A DNA stretch of 64,000 bases from Xanthocytophaga flava (GCA_030068525.1 JASJOS010000008.1:124001-188000), one strand, 5' to 3'. Counted from the first letter of the stretch, positions 45,547 to 52,710 are shown. Program-made: numbers and translations. Notes: generated by a model not told the origin, from the sequence alone.

Positions 45547-47931
45547 ATGATATATCTAACCCGGACTTTTTATGTACTGTTGGTAAGCTTTTGCTGTTGT
45601 GTTGATCTTGTGATAAAAGCAGAACCCTTCTATCTGAAGCAGAAACAGGATCCGGTAGATAGTATACGCCGACTGCTTAAGCAAAATAGTCTGAAGCAAA
45701 AAAATGCTGATACCCATCAGGTAAATCTACTGTTGCAACTGAGTTCGTATTATCTGAATAGAAATCCTCCTAACGCTGACAGTGCTTACTTGTATGCAGG
45801 GCAAAGCTATACAGTGAGCAATTCCCTTCATTTTCAGAGAGGACAGATTGAGAGCCTTTACCTAATGGGAGATGCATTGGTGTGGAAAGGCAAAGGGAAA
45901 GCAGGTCGAAACATTCTTTTGCAAGGTGTTTCGCTTAGTAAGCAACAAGGAGATACATTACAACAGGCAATGGGGTGGCTATATATAGCGGCCAGTTACG
46001 GGCGGACAGATGCCGAAATCCCTGAAAAGATAAACGCCTTTGAACAAGCCATGCTTCTCTTCCAAAAGATAGGGAATAAAGAGAGAGAAGCTCATGCGCT
46101 GAAAGAAATTGCCGATATGCACTTCTGGCAGGGAAAGTCAGCTCAGTCGTTGGGCGAGTTATTACAGGTAGTAGCCCTTTACCGATCCATTAACTATCCT
46201 AAGATACATTACACCTATGACCTGCTGGTAGCAGTAAACAAACAACTAGGCAATTACAAGGATGCTATCCAATACGGGTTAGCTTCGATTGAAAGTGCTC
46301 GAGCTGCACACGATACTGCTTCATTCGGTCTTTTCCACGGTCGGCTTGGAGCAATCCACGGAGAACTAAAACAATGGAATGAAGGATTGGTTTATTTACA
46401 AAAAGCACTTGGGTACTTTGAGCAGGATAAAAATATCTGGATGGTACTTCATACTGCCCGACTTATTTCCGCTAATTTAATTGCTCAAAAACAACCCCAG
46501 GAAGCACTTGATTTCTTCCTGGCTATTATCAGGAAATATCCTCCCGAACATGTACATGCAACTCTGGAAGTAGAAAGATCACTAGGTGATTGCTATCTGG
46601 CCTTAAAGCAATATGCTCAGGCCGAAAAACATTATCTTCAAATGATTCATATTGAAGAGAGCCGGGATGGAAAAGGGGAGCATACAATCGTTACGTACGA
46701 AAAAGCAGGCAGCTTTTACCTGGCTATACAACAATATGATAAAGCAAGGGCTTACCTGGAGAAAGCTTTGCGTTTACAAAAAGAGGCAGGTACGCTGCTT
46801 ACCATCGCTGATATTCATTTAAAGTTATTCAGGATTGACTCAGCTCAGGCAAGATATTCGGGAGCGATTGCTCATTACCAACGCTACAAATCATTGAATG
46901 ACTCTATTTTTAATGAGACAAAAAGTAAGCAGATTGCTACTTTACAAATCCAATATGATACCCGACAAAAAGAACAAAACATTGCACTTCTGACCGAGCA
47001 GAATCAAGTGCAATTAGGGCGTATCAGGGAAAGAGAGATTCAGCGCAACAGCATTATTGCAGGAGCCACGTTGCTGTTGCTGCTTTTAGGACTTATTTAC
47101 AGGCAGTACCAGGTCAAAAAGCGTAACAATGAGCAACTGCAGGCTCAACAACTGGAAATAAGTCGTCAAAATGTGTCATTGCAAGAGTTGCTCAAGGAAA
47201 AAGAATGGTTGCTTAAAGAGGTACATCATCGGGTAAAAAATAACCTGCAAATGGTAATCAGTTTACTTGAATCCCAATCTGCCTACCTGGAAAGAGATGC
47301 TTTACAGGCAGTTAGAGACAGCCAGCATAGGATATTTGCCATGTCACTGATTCACCAGAAACTTTACCAGGAGCATAATGTAGCTACCATTGATATGTTA
47401 GTGTATTTGCACGAACTGGTCCACTACTTGCGTGAGAGTTTTGAAACCCGTCAATACATCCGCTTTGAATTACAGATCCAGCCCATTGAGCTTGATGCTA
47501 CACAAGCGATTCCACTGGGGTTGATTCTCAACGAAGCACTTACCAATGCTCTCAAATACGCATTCCCAAATAACCAGGATGGCCTGATCCGGATTTCACT
47601 CACCGAACAGGCAGACAACCATCTTTTGCTTACAGTATCTGACAACGGTGTGGGATTACCTGCTAGTTTTGATAGCTTGACAACCAGTACCTTAGGCATG
47701 AAACTCATGCAGGGACTTAGCCAGGATATCAATGCCCGATTGGAAATTGAAAGCCAGCAGGGTACCCTAATTCGGATCAGGTTCATGGCTCATCCTGTAT
47801 TAGGCAAACTACCCGTAGACGGTCTGTCGCTCGCAGATCAACTGGACGAAGGCACATCTCATACAAATAAGGGGGACTCTGAAATAAAAACATACCGGAC
47901 TGTTGACAATACACCCAACAATCCGGTATGA
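45547..47931 (+). CDS. TPR-containing sensor histidine kinase (HisKA_2)
   Basis: 794 residues with an N-terminal signal. About eight TPRs fill the periplasmic part (about 55-440), then a coiled coil and one transmembrane helix (about 499-517). The transmitter has the HisKA_2 acceptor KEVHHRVKNNLQMVISLL (His about 560), an N box (EALTNALKYAFP) and SDNGVGLP / TLGMKLMQGLS. HisKA_2 kinases usually pair with stand-alone receivers; none is adjacent here, so its partner is elsewhere. Its 3' end carries half of a terminator. Confidence 0.9.
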   Translation: MIYLTRTFYVLLVSFCCCVDLVIKAEPFYLKQKQDPVDSIRRLLKQNSLKQKNADTHQVNLLLQLSSYYLNRNPPNADSAYLYAGQSYTVSNSLHFQRGQIESLYLMGDALVWKGKGKAGRNILLQGVSLSKQQGDTLQQAMGWLYIAASYGRTDAEIPEKINAFEQAMLLFQKIGNKEREAHALKEIADMHFWQGKSAQSLGELLQVVALYRSINYPKIHYTYDLLVAVNKQLGNYKDAIQYGLASIESARAAHDTASFGLFHGRLGAIHGELKQWNEGLVYLQKALGYFEQDKNIWMVLHTARLISANLIAQKQPQEALDFFLAIIRKYPPEHVHATLEVERSLGDCYLALKQYAQAEKHYLQMIHIEESRDGKGEHTIVTYEKAGSFYLAIQQYDKARAYLEKALRLQKEAGTLLTIADIHLKLFRIDSAQARYSGAIAHYQRYKSLNDSIFNETKSKQIATLQIQYDTRQKEQNIALLTEQNQVQLGRIREREIQRNSIIAGATLLLLLLGLIYRQYQVKKRNNEQLQAQQLEISRQNVSLQELLKEKEWLLKEVHHRVKNNLQMVISLLESQSAYLERDALQAVRDSQHRIFAMSLIHQKLYQEHNVATIDMLVYLHELVHYLRESFETRQYIRFELQIQPIELDATQAIPLGLILNEALTNALKYAFPNNQDGLIRISLTEQADNHLLLTVSDNGVGLPASFDSLTTSTLGMKLMQGLSQDINARLEIESQQGTLIRIRFMAHPVLGKLPVDGLSLADQLDEGTSHTNKGDSEIKTYRTVDNTPNNPV
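47891..47930. terminator. bidirectional terminator inside the kinase 3' end
   Basis: 15-bp arms with one mismatch (CATACCGGACTGTTG and its near complement, 47891-47905 and 47916-47930), 10-base loop, between the convergent kinase and SDR genes and partly in the kinase coding end. Confidence 0.55.
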
Positions 47932-47939
47932 AAGAAATG

Positions 47940-48692
47940 TCAGAGACCTACACCACCAGTTGCTTCAATACGCTGGCCATTAATCCATCGTGCATCTTCA
48001 CTGCATAGAAAGGCTGCAATACCTCCTATATCATCAGGTAGTGCTATACGACCTAGTGCAGAAATCTGAGCGGCAAAGGCCCGCATCTCCGGTGTATCGG
48101 TCATGGCGCCTCCTCCAAACACAGCTCCAGGAGCAATCGCGTTAACGGTGATTCCTCTTGGCCCAAGTTCAGCTGCCAGATTTCGGGTAAACACATCCAC
48201 ACCTCCTTTCATAATACTGTAGGCAGAGACGCCCGGATAGCTGATACGTGCCACCGCCGAGGACAGGTTAATAACACGACCTCCATTGTTTAGTATGGGG
48301 AGCATTTTCTGAGTCAGGAAGAACACACCTTTCAGGTGAATAGCATACATCTGATCAAAATCTTCTTCGGTTTGGGTGGCAATAGGCGAAGTATGGCTTG
48401 TACCCGCATTGTTGATGAGAAAGTCAAAATGGTCTGTCTCAAACGTATTCCTTAAAACCGATGTGAGTCTAGTGTAAAAAGCATCAAAGCTGCTGGTGTC
48501 TGCTGTATTCAACGGTAACGCTGCGGCTTTGCGGCCTAAGTCTTTTATTTGAGTTACCACTGATTCGGCTTCTGTTTGCTGGCTATGATAGGTAATAATA
48601 ACGTCAGTTCCTTTTTTTGCCAGACTTAGGGCTATGTCTTTGCCGATACCGCGGCTACCACCAGTAACCAGCGCAATTTTATTTGTTGTCAT
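47940..48692 (-). CDS. SDR-family NAD(P)-dependent oxidoreductase
   Basis: 250 residues from the ATG at 48692 (a TTG 11 codons earlier is less likely). Rossmann start TGGSRGIG (10-17), NNAG near 90, the catalytic triad with Ser in NLSSAV and YSIMK (Tyr about 157, Lys four residues later), and a C-terminal GRIALPDDIGGIAAFLCSEDARWINGQ. It is a classical SDR, cytoplasmic, using NAD(P)H on an alcohol or ketone; the substrate is unknown. It lies just downstream of the AraC regulator in the same direction. Confidence 0.9.
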   Translation of the reverse strand: MTTNKIALVTGGSRGIGKDIALSLAKKGTDVIITYHSQQTEAESVVTQIKDLGRKAAALPLNTADTSSFDAFYTRLTSVLRNTFETDHFDFLINNAGTSHTSPIATQTEEDFDQMYAIHLKGVFFLTQKMLPILNNGGRVINLSSAVARISYPGVSAYSIMKGGVDVFTRNLAAELGPRGITVNAIAPGAVFGGGAMTDTPEMRAFAAQISALGRIALPDDIGGIAAFLCSEDARWINGQRIEATGGVGL

Positions 48693-48794
48693 TGGGTTAA
48701 TATTTACAGTTAATGAACACTGCAAATATCTACCTGTTACATCGGATTTGTTTTGTATATCCCAATCCGTCTTTTGTATAATTCAATCTTTTAT

Positions 48795-49751
48795 TTAAAT
48801 TAAAACTTTCTGGTAATTTCCTTCTGTCCGGAAGGCAGCTGGCGAAAGCAGAGTCTGACGTTTGAAGAAATGGGAGAAGTGGGAGACATCTGTAAATCCA
48901 AGACTGTCTGAGATTTCTGCCATAGTCCAATGTGTTTTCTTTAGCAAAACCTGCGCCTCCTGTGCAATGCGTTCAGAAATCAGATCGGTCGTGGTACGTC
49001 CTGTTTCTTGTTTGAGAATCTTATTGAGATGATTTACATGGACAGCCAGCACATCTGCATACTCTTTGGCTGTACGTAAACGTACCTGTTGTTGAGGTGT
49101 TTCAATAGGAAACTGTTGTTCGAGTAACTCAATAAAGAGTGAAGTGATACGGGCTGATGCACTATGTGTAGGATGAAGGGTTGTAGCAGGCTGCAGTTTT
49201 TGTCCAAAGTGAATCAGTTCCAGCACATAGGTCCGCAACAGGTCATATTTGTAGGCATAGTCTGATTTAAGCTCTTCCTGCATCCGCTGAAAAATAGCCA
49301 TGACATGTATACACTGCTCATCGGAGAGTACAAATACAGGATATTCGTTCTCATTAAAGATTGGTAGTTCGTCCAGCACAACGCCACTTTTCAGCGGTTG
49401 CAAAAAATCCGGGGTAAAGACACAAAATTTACCCGATAGATTCATATCAAATGGATGCCAGTAAAAGGGCATTTTAGGAGTGGAAAAAATCAAGGCAGCT
49501 TGTTTAATATCGAAAACCTTGTTGGGATAGATCACCTGACTGGCTCCAATGGTAAGGCTTATCTTGTAAAAGGATCGACATGCATAGGGGGAGGCAGGTG
49601 TTTGCTGAATATTTTTAAACAGGTTATTGATATCAAACAGATTAAAGTGTCCTACCTGTTGTTGAATGCCACTAGGTAAAAGTGCTGTCAGATCTGTATG
49701 GGTACAGGTGGTAATTTCTTCATACAATTCGGTCAATGAAGCTGTTTTCAT
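48795..49751 (-). CDS. AraC-family transcription regulator
   Basis: 318 residues. The N-terminal about 200 residues are a cupin-like effector domain; the C-terminal double HTH is at about 220-310 (RTAKEYADVLAVHVNHLNKILKQETG, then MAEISDSLGFTDVSHFSHFFKRQ). It is the first of two co-oriented genes, followed after about 100 bp by the SDR gene, which it probably controls. The ATG at 49751 fits. Confidence 0.9.
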   Translation of the reverse strand: MKTASLTELYEEITTCTHTDLTALLPSGIQQQVGHFNLFDINNLFKNIQQTPASPYACRSFYKISLTIGASQVIYPNKVFDIKQAALIFSTPKMPFYWHPFDMNLSGKFCVFTPDFLQPLKSGVVLDELPIFNENEYPVFVLSDEQCIHVMAIFQRMQEELKSDYAYKYDLLRTYVLELIHFGQKLQPATTLHPTHSASARITSLFIELLEQQFPIETPQQQVRLRTAKEYADVLAVHVNHLNKILKQETGRTTTDLISERIAQEAQVLLKKTHWTMAEISDSLGFTDVSHFSHFFKRQTLLSPAAFRTEGNYQKVLI

Positions 49752-49820
49752 ACGATATGATTTACAGAAAGGAAATAAAATTGTTTTGTAGAATTCAAAT
49801 ATAGTACTTACTCTTCAAAG

Positions 49821-50031
49821 ATAACACATCAACTGGTTGATAAAGTTTCTGAAGTTATTAGTAGTCTGATTAGATTGAAAAAACTAAGTTTGGATAATGA
49901 TTCGTTCCTTACCTGAGCATATACATAAGTTAAGTGACTTATAAGAATTAACAATACGAAATAATCCTACACAGAATCAGAAGGCTAAAATAAAATACTG
50001 GATACCTAACTGTAATAGTAGGTTTGAATAA
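49821..50031 (+). pseudogene. remnant of a fourth LRR gene (frameshift and internal stop)
   Basis: From about 49821 one frame reads THQLVDKVSEVISSLIRLKK then LSLDNDS, an LRR. A +1/-1 shift near 49905 moves to a frame reading LPEHIHKLSDL, an in-frame TAA at 49942, then ELTIRNNPTQNQKAKIKYW and IPNCNSRFE with a stop at 50029. This is the exact C-terminal cap of the three intact paralogues (NPLSIQEKxKIxxWLPNCxIxFE). The 5' part is lost. It ends five bases before the intact LRR gene at 50037. Confidence 0.8.
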
Positions 50032-50036
50032 ATAGT

Positions 50037-50801
50037 ATGAAAGAAACGAGTAGTGAAAAAGAAAATGTAATGCGATTGTTGCTTTCGGGGCAGCAAGAAA
50101 GTATTGAGCTTGGATTGGCTATTGCAGAATCGCTTCAAATTGATATCAAAGTCTTCCTATCTGAAATAGAAACTTTATATAATTGGATGACAGATGCTCA
50201 TCAATGGGAACCTGAGCAGTGGAAAATTGAGGGACTGCCCCTTTCTATGAAGCTAGCCAAATTGATTCCATTGACAGAAATAGCACATTCCGGTTCACAG
50301 GCCCCCCGTGAATTTATTCGATTGTTTATTATTCCAGCAGAAATAAAATACTTGGTCAATCTAGAGAGTTTAGATCTTAGTCTTAATTCTGTTTATGAAA
50401 TACCACCTGAAATAGGCTTTCTTACAAAGCTGGAAGACTTAGACTTGTCTTCAAATGATTTAGTCTCTATTTCTCCTGAAATTGAGAAATGTCAGAATCT
50501 TCGTAGTCTAAACTTGCACAGAACTGACCTTTCTAACTTACCTCCTGAAATTGGAAATTGCTCACAATTATTTTATCTGAACTTAAGTTATAACAAATTG
50601 AAGTCGCTACCTTCCAAAATAGGAGAACTAATCAATCTTGAAAATTTGAATCTGAGATATAACCAATTAACAGATCTACCTGAGGAGATACACCAACTAG
50701 TGAATCTGAAATACTTGGATTTAGCAGGCAATCCCCTATCTATTCAAGAGAAAGACAAAATTAGATGTTGGTTACCCAACTGTGCTATTATTTTTGAATA
50801 A
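50037..50801 (+). CDS. leucine-rich-repeat protein, paralogue 3
   Basis: 254 residues, ATG at 50037. The N-terminal domain (MKETSSEKENVMRLLLSGQQ) is nearly identical to that of 44164; about five LRRs and the family cap (GNPLSIQEKDKIRCWLPNC) follow. It is shorter than its paralogues through fewer repeats, as expected if repeat number changes by recombination. Cytoplasmic, role unknown. A dead fourth copy directly upstream suggests tandem duplication and decay. Confidence 0.85.
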   Translation: MKETSSEKENVMRLLLSGQQESIELGLAIAESLQIDIKVFLSEIETLYNWMTDAHQWEPEQWKIEGLPLSMKLAKLIPLTEIAHSGSQAPREFIRLFIIPAEIKYLVNLESLDLSLNSVYEIPPEIGFLTKLEDLDLSSNDLVSISPEIEKCQNLRSLNLHRTDLSNLPPEIGNCSQLFYLNLSYNKLKSLPSKIGELINLENLNLRYNQLTDLPEEIHQLVNLKYLDLAGNPLSIQEKDKIRCWLPNCAIIFE

Positions 50802-50872
50802 AAAAATGGACATGAAATTAAGTGCAAATATATGCGTTACAAACAGTCATCAAAACTATTTACCATCACAGG

Positions 50873-50905
50873 TTTGGTGCAAACTAAAAAATAGACATAC
50901 ATTTG
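50873..50905 (+). promoter_or_regulatory. strong consensus promoter for the leader peptide/tRNA array
   Basis: TTTG at 50873-50876, a 21-base spacer, and TACATTTG at 50898-50905, a full match to TAnnTTTG. Transcription would begin about at 50909-50912, that is at or next to the ATG of leader peptide 1, giving a leaderless or nearly leaderless mRNA. Confidence 0.65.
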
Positions 50906-50909
50906 TAAC

Positions 50910-50975
50910 ATGAAAACGCAATTATTGTTTAGCCTCTACTTATTTCTACTATCTGCACAAGATGGGGTAAACTAG
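50910..50975 (+). CDS. putative leader peptide 1 (Leu/Phe-rich, 21 residues)
   Basis: A short ORF beginning MKTQLLFSLYLFLL and ending AQDGVN, with 6 Leu and 2 Phe in the first 14 codons, using TTA, TTG, CTC, TTA, CTA and CTA for Leu. It starts at the predicted transcription start and is followed 23 bases later by an intrinsic terminator. TGGGG at 50963-50967, over the D-G codons, can pair with CCCCA in the terminator 5' arm (51004-51008), a short anti-terminator. Alternative: a small hydrophobic type I toxin-like peptide. Confidence 0.5.
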   Translation: MKTQLLFSLYLFLLSAQDGVN

Positions 50976-50998
50976 TATTGTCTGAACATAACAATATG

Positions 50999-51029
50999 AA
51001 AAGCCCCAGCAACTAGTTGGGGCTTTTTT
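50999..51029 (+). terminator. intrinsic terminator 1 (attenuator candidate)
   Basis: A 10-bp stem (AAAAGCCCCA with TGGGGCTTTT, 50999-51008 and 51018-51027), 9-base loop, T-run. It ends 22 bases before the tRNA-Phe-like gene and so would cut off everything downstream unless read through. Confidence 0.85.
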
Positions 51030-51050
51030 GTTTACATAGAGTTTTTTAAT

Positions 51051-51126
51051 GTGGGATAAGCTAACTAAGTAGAAGCGCAGCTCTGAAAAAGCTGAGGATG
51101 TGGAGCGTTACCACAATCCCGCACCA
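51051..51126 (+). tRNA. tRNA-Phe(GAA)-like gene with non-canonical elbow
   Basis: 76 bases with encoded CCA. The acceptor is GTGGGAT/ATCCCGC, the anticodon stem CAGCT/AGCTG, the loop CTGAAAA (anticodon GAA), and the T stem TGTGG/CCACA. The T loop is AGCGTTA instead of TTCRANY, and the D loop lacks the GG that normally docks with it (reads AACTAAGTAGA), so both sides of the elbow contact are lost together. It may be a decayed tRNA, or a tRNA-like molecule not meant for the ribosome. Confidence is in the tRNA-like fold, less in function. Confidence 0.6.
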
Positions 51127-51160
51127 GTAATACATTTTCAAACAGACAAAAAATAAAACT

Positions 51161-51238
51161 ATGAGTACCTCTTACACATTCTTCTTATTGCAATTACTCG
51201 CACTCCTACTCTGGAAGGCAAGGGAGCCTTATGTGTAA
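51161..51238 (+). CDS. putative leader peptide 2 (Leu-rich, 25 residues)
   Basis: ATG at 51161. The peptide starts MSTSYTFF, has the run LLQLLALLLW (7 Leu: TTA, TTG, TTA, CTC, CTC, CTA, CTC), then KAREPYV and a stop at 51236. The end of the frame folds as a small hairpin (AAGGC/GCCTT, 51215-51219 with 51226-51230). GGCAAGGGAG (51217-51226) is complementary, with one bulged A, to CTCCCTGCC (51263-51271) in the terminator 5' arm and loop. A ribosome stalled in the Leu run would free this segment, which is the geometry of a classical attenuator. Confidence 0.55.
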   Translation: MSTSYTFFLLQLLALLLWKAREPYV

Positions 51239-51256
51239 TTGGATTCAATGATGCAT

Positions 51257-51291
51257 AAAAGCCTCCCTGCCATTGGTAAGGAGGCTTTTTT
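51257..51291 (+). terminator. intrinsic terminator 2 (attenuator candidate) before the Leu-tRNA array
   Basis: A 10-bp stem (AAAAGCCTCC with GGAGGCTTTT, 51257-51266 and 51280-51289), 13-base loop, T-run, ending 6 bases before the first tRNA with a leucine anticodon. A competing pairing of its 5' arm with the end of leader peptide 2 is described in that entry. Confidence 0.9.
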
Positions 51292-51297
51292 ATTTAT

Positions 51298-51371
51298 GCC
51301 CGGATGATGGAACTGGCATACATACGTGTCTCAGAAACACGGCTTTGTGGGTTCGAATCCCACTCCGGGTA
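51298..51371 (+). tRNA. tRNA-Leu(CAG) with a short variable arm
   Basis: 74 bases. Acceptor GCCCGGA/TCCGGGT (first pair G-U), discriminator A, anticodon loop CTCAGAA (CAG at 51332-51334), T arm GTGGG-TTCGAAT-CCCAC. The variable region is only 5 bases (GCTTT), whereas bacterial tRNA-Leu has a long class II arm, so it may be a trimmed Leu tRNA or mis-identified by anticodon alone. No encoded CCA. Confidence 0.75.
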
Positions 51372-51430
51372 CGTAGGTCAGAAATATTTATTTCACAATG
51401 AGAGTGAGTTGAAAACTTTGTTTTAGTAAT

Positions 51431-51504
51431 GTCCCTGTAGCCCAACTGGCAGAGGCACTGGTCTTAGGAACCAGCCGTTGTGCGTTCGAATCGCACCAGG
51501 GATA
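51431..51504 (+). tRNA. tRNA with anticodon TAG (Leu), class I body
   Basis: 74 bases. Acceptor GTCCCTG/CAGGGAT, discriminator A, anticodon loop CTTAGGA (TAG at 51465-51467), T arm GTGCG-TTCGAAT-CGCAC, variable region 5 bases. The D arm looks like that of a class I tRNA. It would read CTA (and perhaps CTC/CTT) codons. No encoded CCA. Confidence 0.75.
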
Positions 51505-51513
51505 CATGTATTT

Positions 51514-51598
51514 GTCCATATGGTGAAACTGGTAGACACATCCGTCTCAAACACGGATTCTTAACAGAGTAAAGGTTCGAATCCTTTTATGGACACCA
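51514..51598 (+). tRNA. tRNA-Leu(CAA), class II
   Basis: 85 bases with encoded CCA. Acceptor GTCCATA/TATGGAC, discriminator A, anticodon loop CTCAAAC (CAA at 51548-51550), a long variable arm (13 bases, 51558-51570) and T arm AAAGG-TTCGAAT-CCTTT. All arms pair well. It starts 10 bases after the previous tRNA. Confidence 0.9.
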
Positions 51599-51608
51599 TA
51601 GTTACTTT

Positions 51609-51691
51609 GTGCCTGTGATGAAACTGGCAGACATCTCAGACTTAAACCCTGAGGCTTTTTTAGCGTGGGAGTTCGATTCTCCCCAGGCACA
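51609..51691 (+). tRNA. tRNA-Leu(TAA), class II
   Basis: 83 bases. Acceptor GTGCCTG/CAGGCAC, discriminator A, anticodon loop CTTAAAC (TAA at 51643-51645), long variable arm, T arm GGGAG-TTCGATT-CTCCC. The loop-proximal pair of the anticodon stem is an A-C mismatch (51640/51648). No encoded CCA. It ends 22 bases before the next gene. Confidence 0.88.
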
Positions 51692-51712
51692 CAAACTCTA
51701 ACTGTACTATCT

Positions 51713-52150
51713 ATGCAAACAGCTGAAATCTGTATTTCTGATCCGTCAATGGATGGCAGGAATGCAACACGAATTTCACAAAAACAATCCCGACGTCTGA
51801 AGCAGTTTCTGATGGATGTGGCCTATTTCTACGACCTTCCCAGATGGGCCAATGAAATTTTGTTTGAACTGTTGATGGAAATGGATGCAGATGGGGAAGT
51901 TGTTATCAGCATGGGTGTAAAGAAAAGGATCGCTTCTGAATTGAGAATCAGCGTACCTAGTATCAAAAATGCTATCTCAATTTATGCTAAAAAAGATATT
52001 CTGATCCGTCAGCAAATGGGTGTCTATCAATTTAACTCGCAGATATTTGGAAAAAGGCAGTGGCAATATATCCGAGATATCCGGATGGGAGTAAACTATG
52101 ATACCAACGGCACCCGCCAGTTGCAGATTGAAGTTGAATACTACAACTAA
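51713..52150 (+). CDS. RepL-like winged-helix plasmid replication/maintenance protein
   Basis: 145 residues from the ATG at 51713; a GTG 16 codons upstream lies inside the tRNA and is not credible. The C-terminal half follows the RepL wHTH pattern: VVISMGVKKRIASELRISVP, then SIKNAISIYAKKDILIRQQ and GVYQFNSQIFGKRQWQYI, as in Firmicute-type RepL proteins (KKGxLIR...G.Y.xNPxIF). The tRNA ends 22 bp upstream, so no room is left for a promoter: it is probably transcribed with the tRNA array. Ordered ACCGC repeats lie directly downstream. Assignment is by pattern, not by search. Confidence 0.6.
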   Translation: MQTAEICISDPSMDGRNATRISQKQSRRLKQFLMDVAYFYDLPRWANEILFELLMEMDADGEVVISMGVKKRIASELRISVPSIKNAISIYAKKDILIRQQMGVYQFNSQIFGKRQWQYIRDIRMGVNYDTNGTRQLQIEVEYYN

Positions 52151-52167
52151 TAATATTGAGAACTTTA

Positions 52168-52213
52168 TGCATAAAACTATGCCTATGTCATTCTGTTGTG
52201 CATGGTTCTATGC
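52168..52213 (+). repeat. pair of TGCAT..CTATGC direct repeats upstream of the iteron-like array
   Basis: TGCATAAAACTATGC (52168-52182) and TGCATGGTTCTATGC (52199-52213) are direct repeats at 31-bp pitch, the second itself palindromic at its ends (TGCAT...ATGCA). They lie between the RepL-like gene and the ACCGC array. Confidence 0.45.
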
Positions 52214-52272
52214 ATTTTCATTTTAAGAAATGATTTGGCGTTTGCCTCTGTCAAAACAGTTTTTGCCCAGAG

Positions 52273-52370
52273 TTCACCGCAAAAATGCTAATGCGTTGAA
52301 TTAACCGCAAAAAAATATTTTGAACAGAATAAACCGCACGTTTTGTGTTTGAGCATAATTCACCGCAAAA
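52273..52370 (+). repeat. iteron-like array: four ACCGC repeats at 28-29 bp pitch
   Basis: Four copies of TTMACCGCAAAAA-like sequence with cores ACCGC at 52276, 52304, 52333 and 52362 (spacings 28, 29, 29). The third copy is the most diverged (AAACCGCACG). They follow a RepL-like gene, as origin iterons do. The spacing is not the usual 22 bp; a regulatory array is another possibility. No direct-repeat CRISPR structure (the between-sequences are not of uniform spacer type). The rest of 52371-52710 shows no feature. Confidence 0.55.
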
Positions 52371-52710
52371 AGAATCCACACGCATTGGTTTGATCAAATC
52401 GCTCTGATGTATAGAACTACGCACAGTATCCCTGAAAAGTTTGTGAAAAAAGGTGACTTACGGATAGTAATTTGACAACGTCGGATATTTTTTAAACATA
52501 TTTGTAGAAACCTCTTTCCTCAATTCTTCTGAAAAGGCCTATCAATCCTATCAAAACGGCCTCTGGTTAGTTGACAGCAAAAAATATGCATAATGATTTT
52601 TTCTCTGATTTACGTATTTCTTCAGAAGATACATCTATATTTAGGCTATCATTCCATACAAAGAAGCCTCCTTAACATTTACACCTATATGTTCATTCGA
52701 TACTTTGTAT

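Noticed and set aside
50910-51238. Type I toxin-antitoxin reading of the two small hydrophobic ORFs
   Set aside because: Kept only as an alternative: the terminators, the complementary anti-terminator segment and Leu codon runs before Leu tRNAs fit attenuation better, and no antisense RNA promoter is seen.
52273-52370. CRISPR array
   Set aside because: The repeated core is only about 9-13 bases and imperfect, with four copies and no cas genes; the pattern fits iterons or regulatory repeats.
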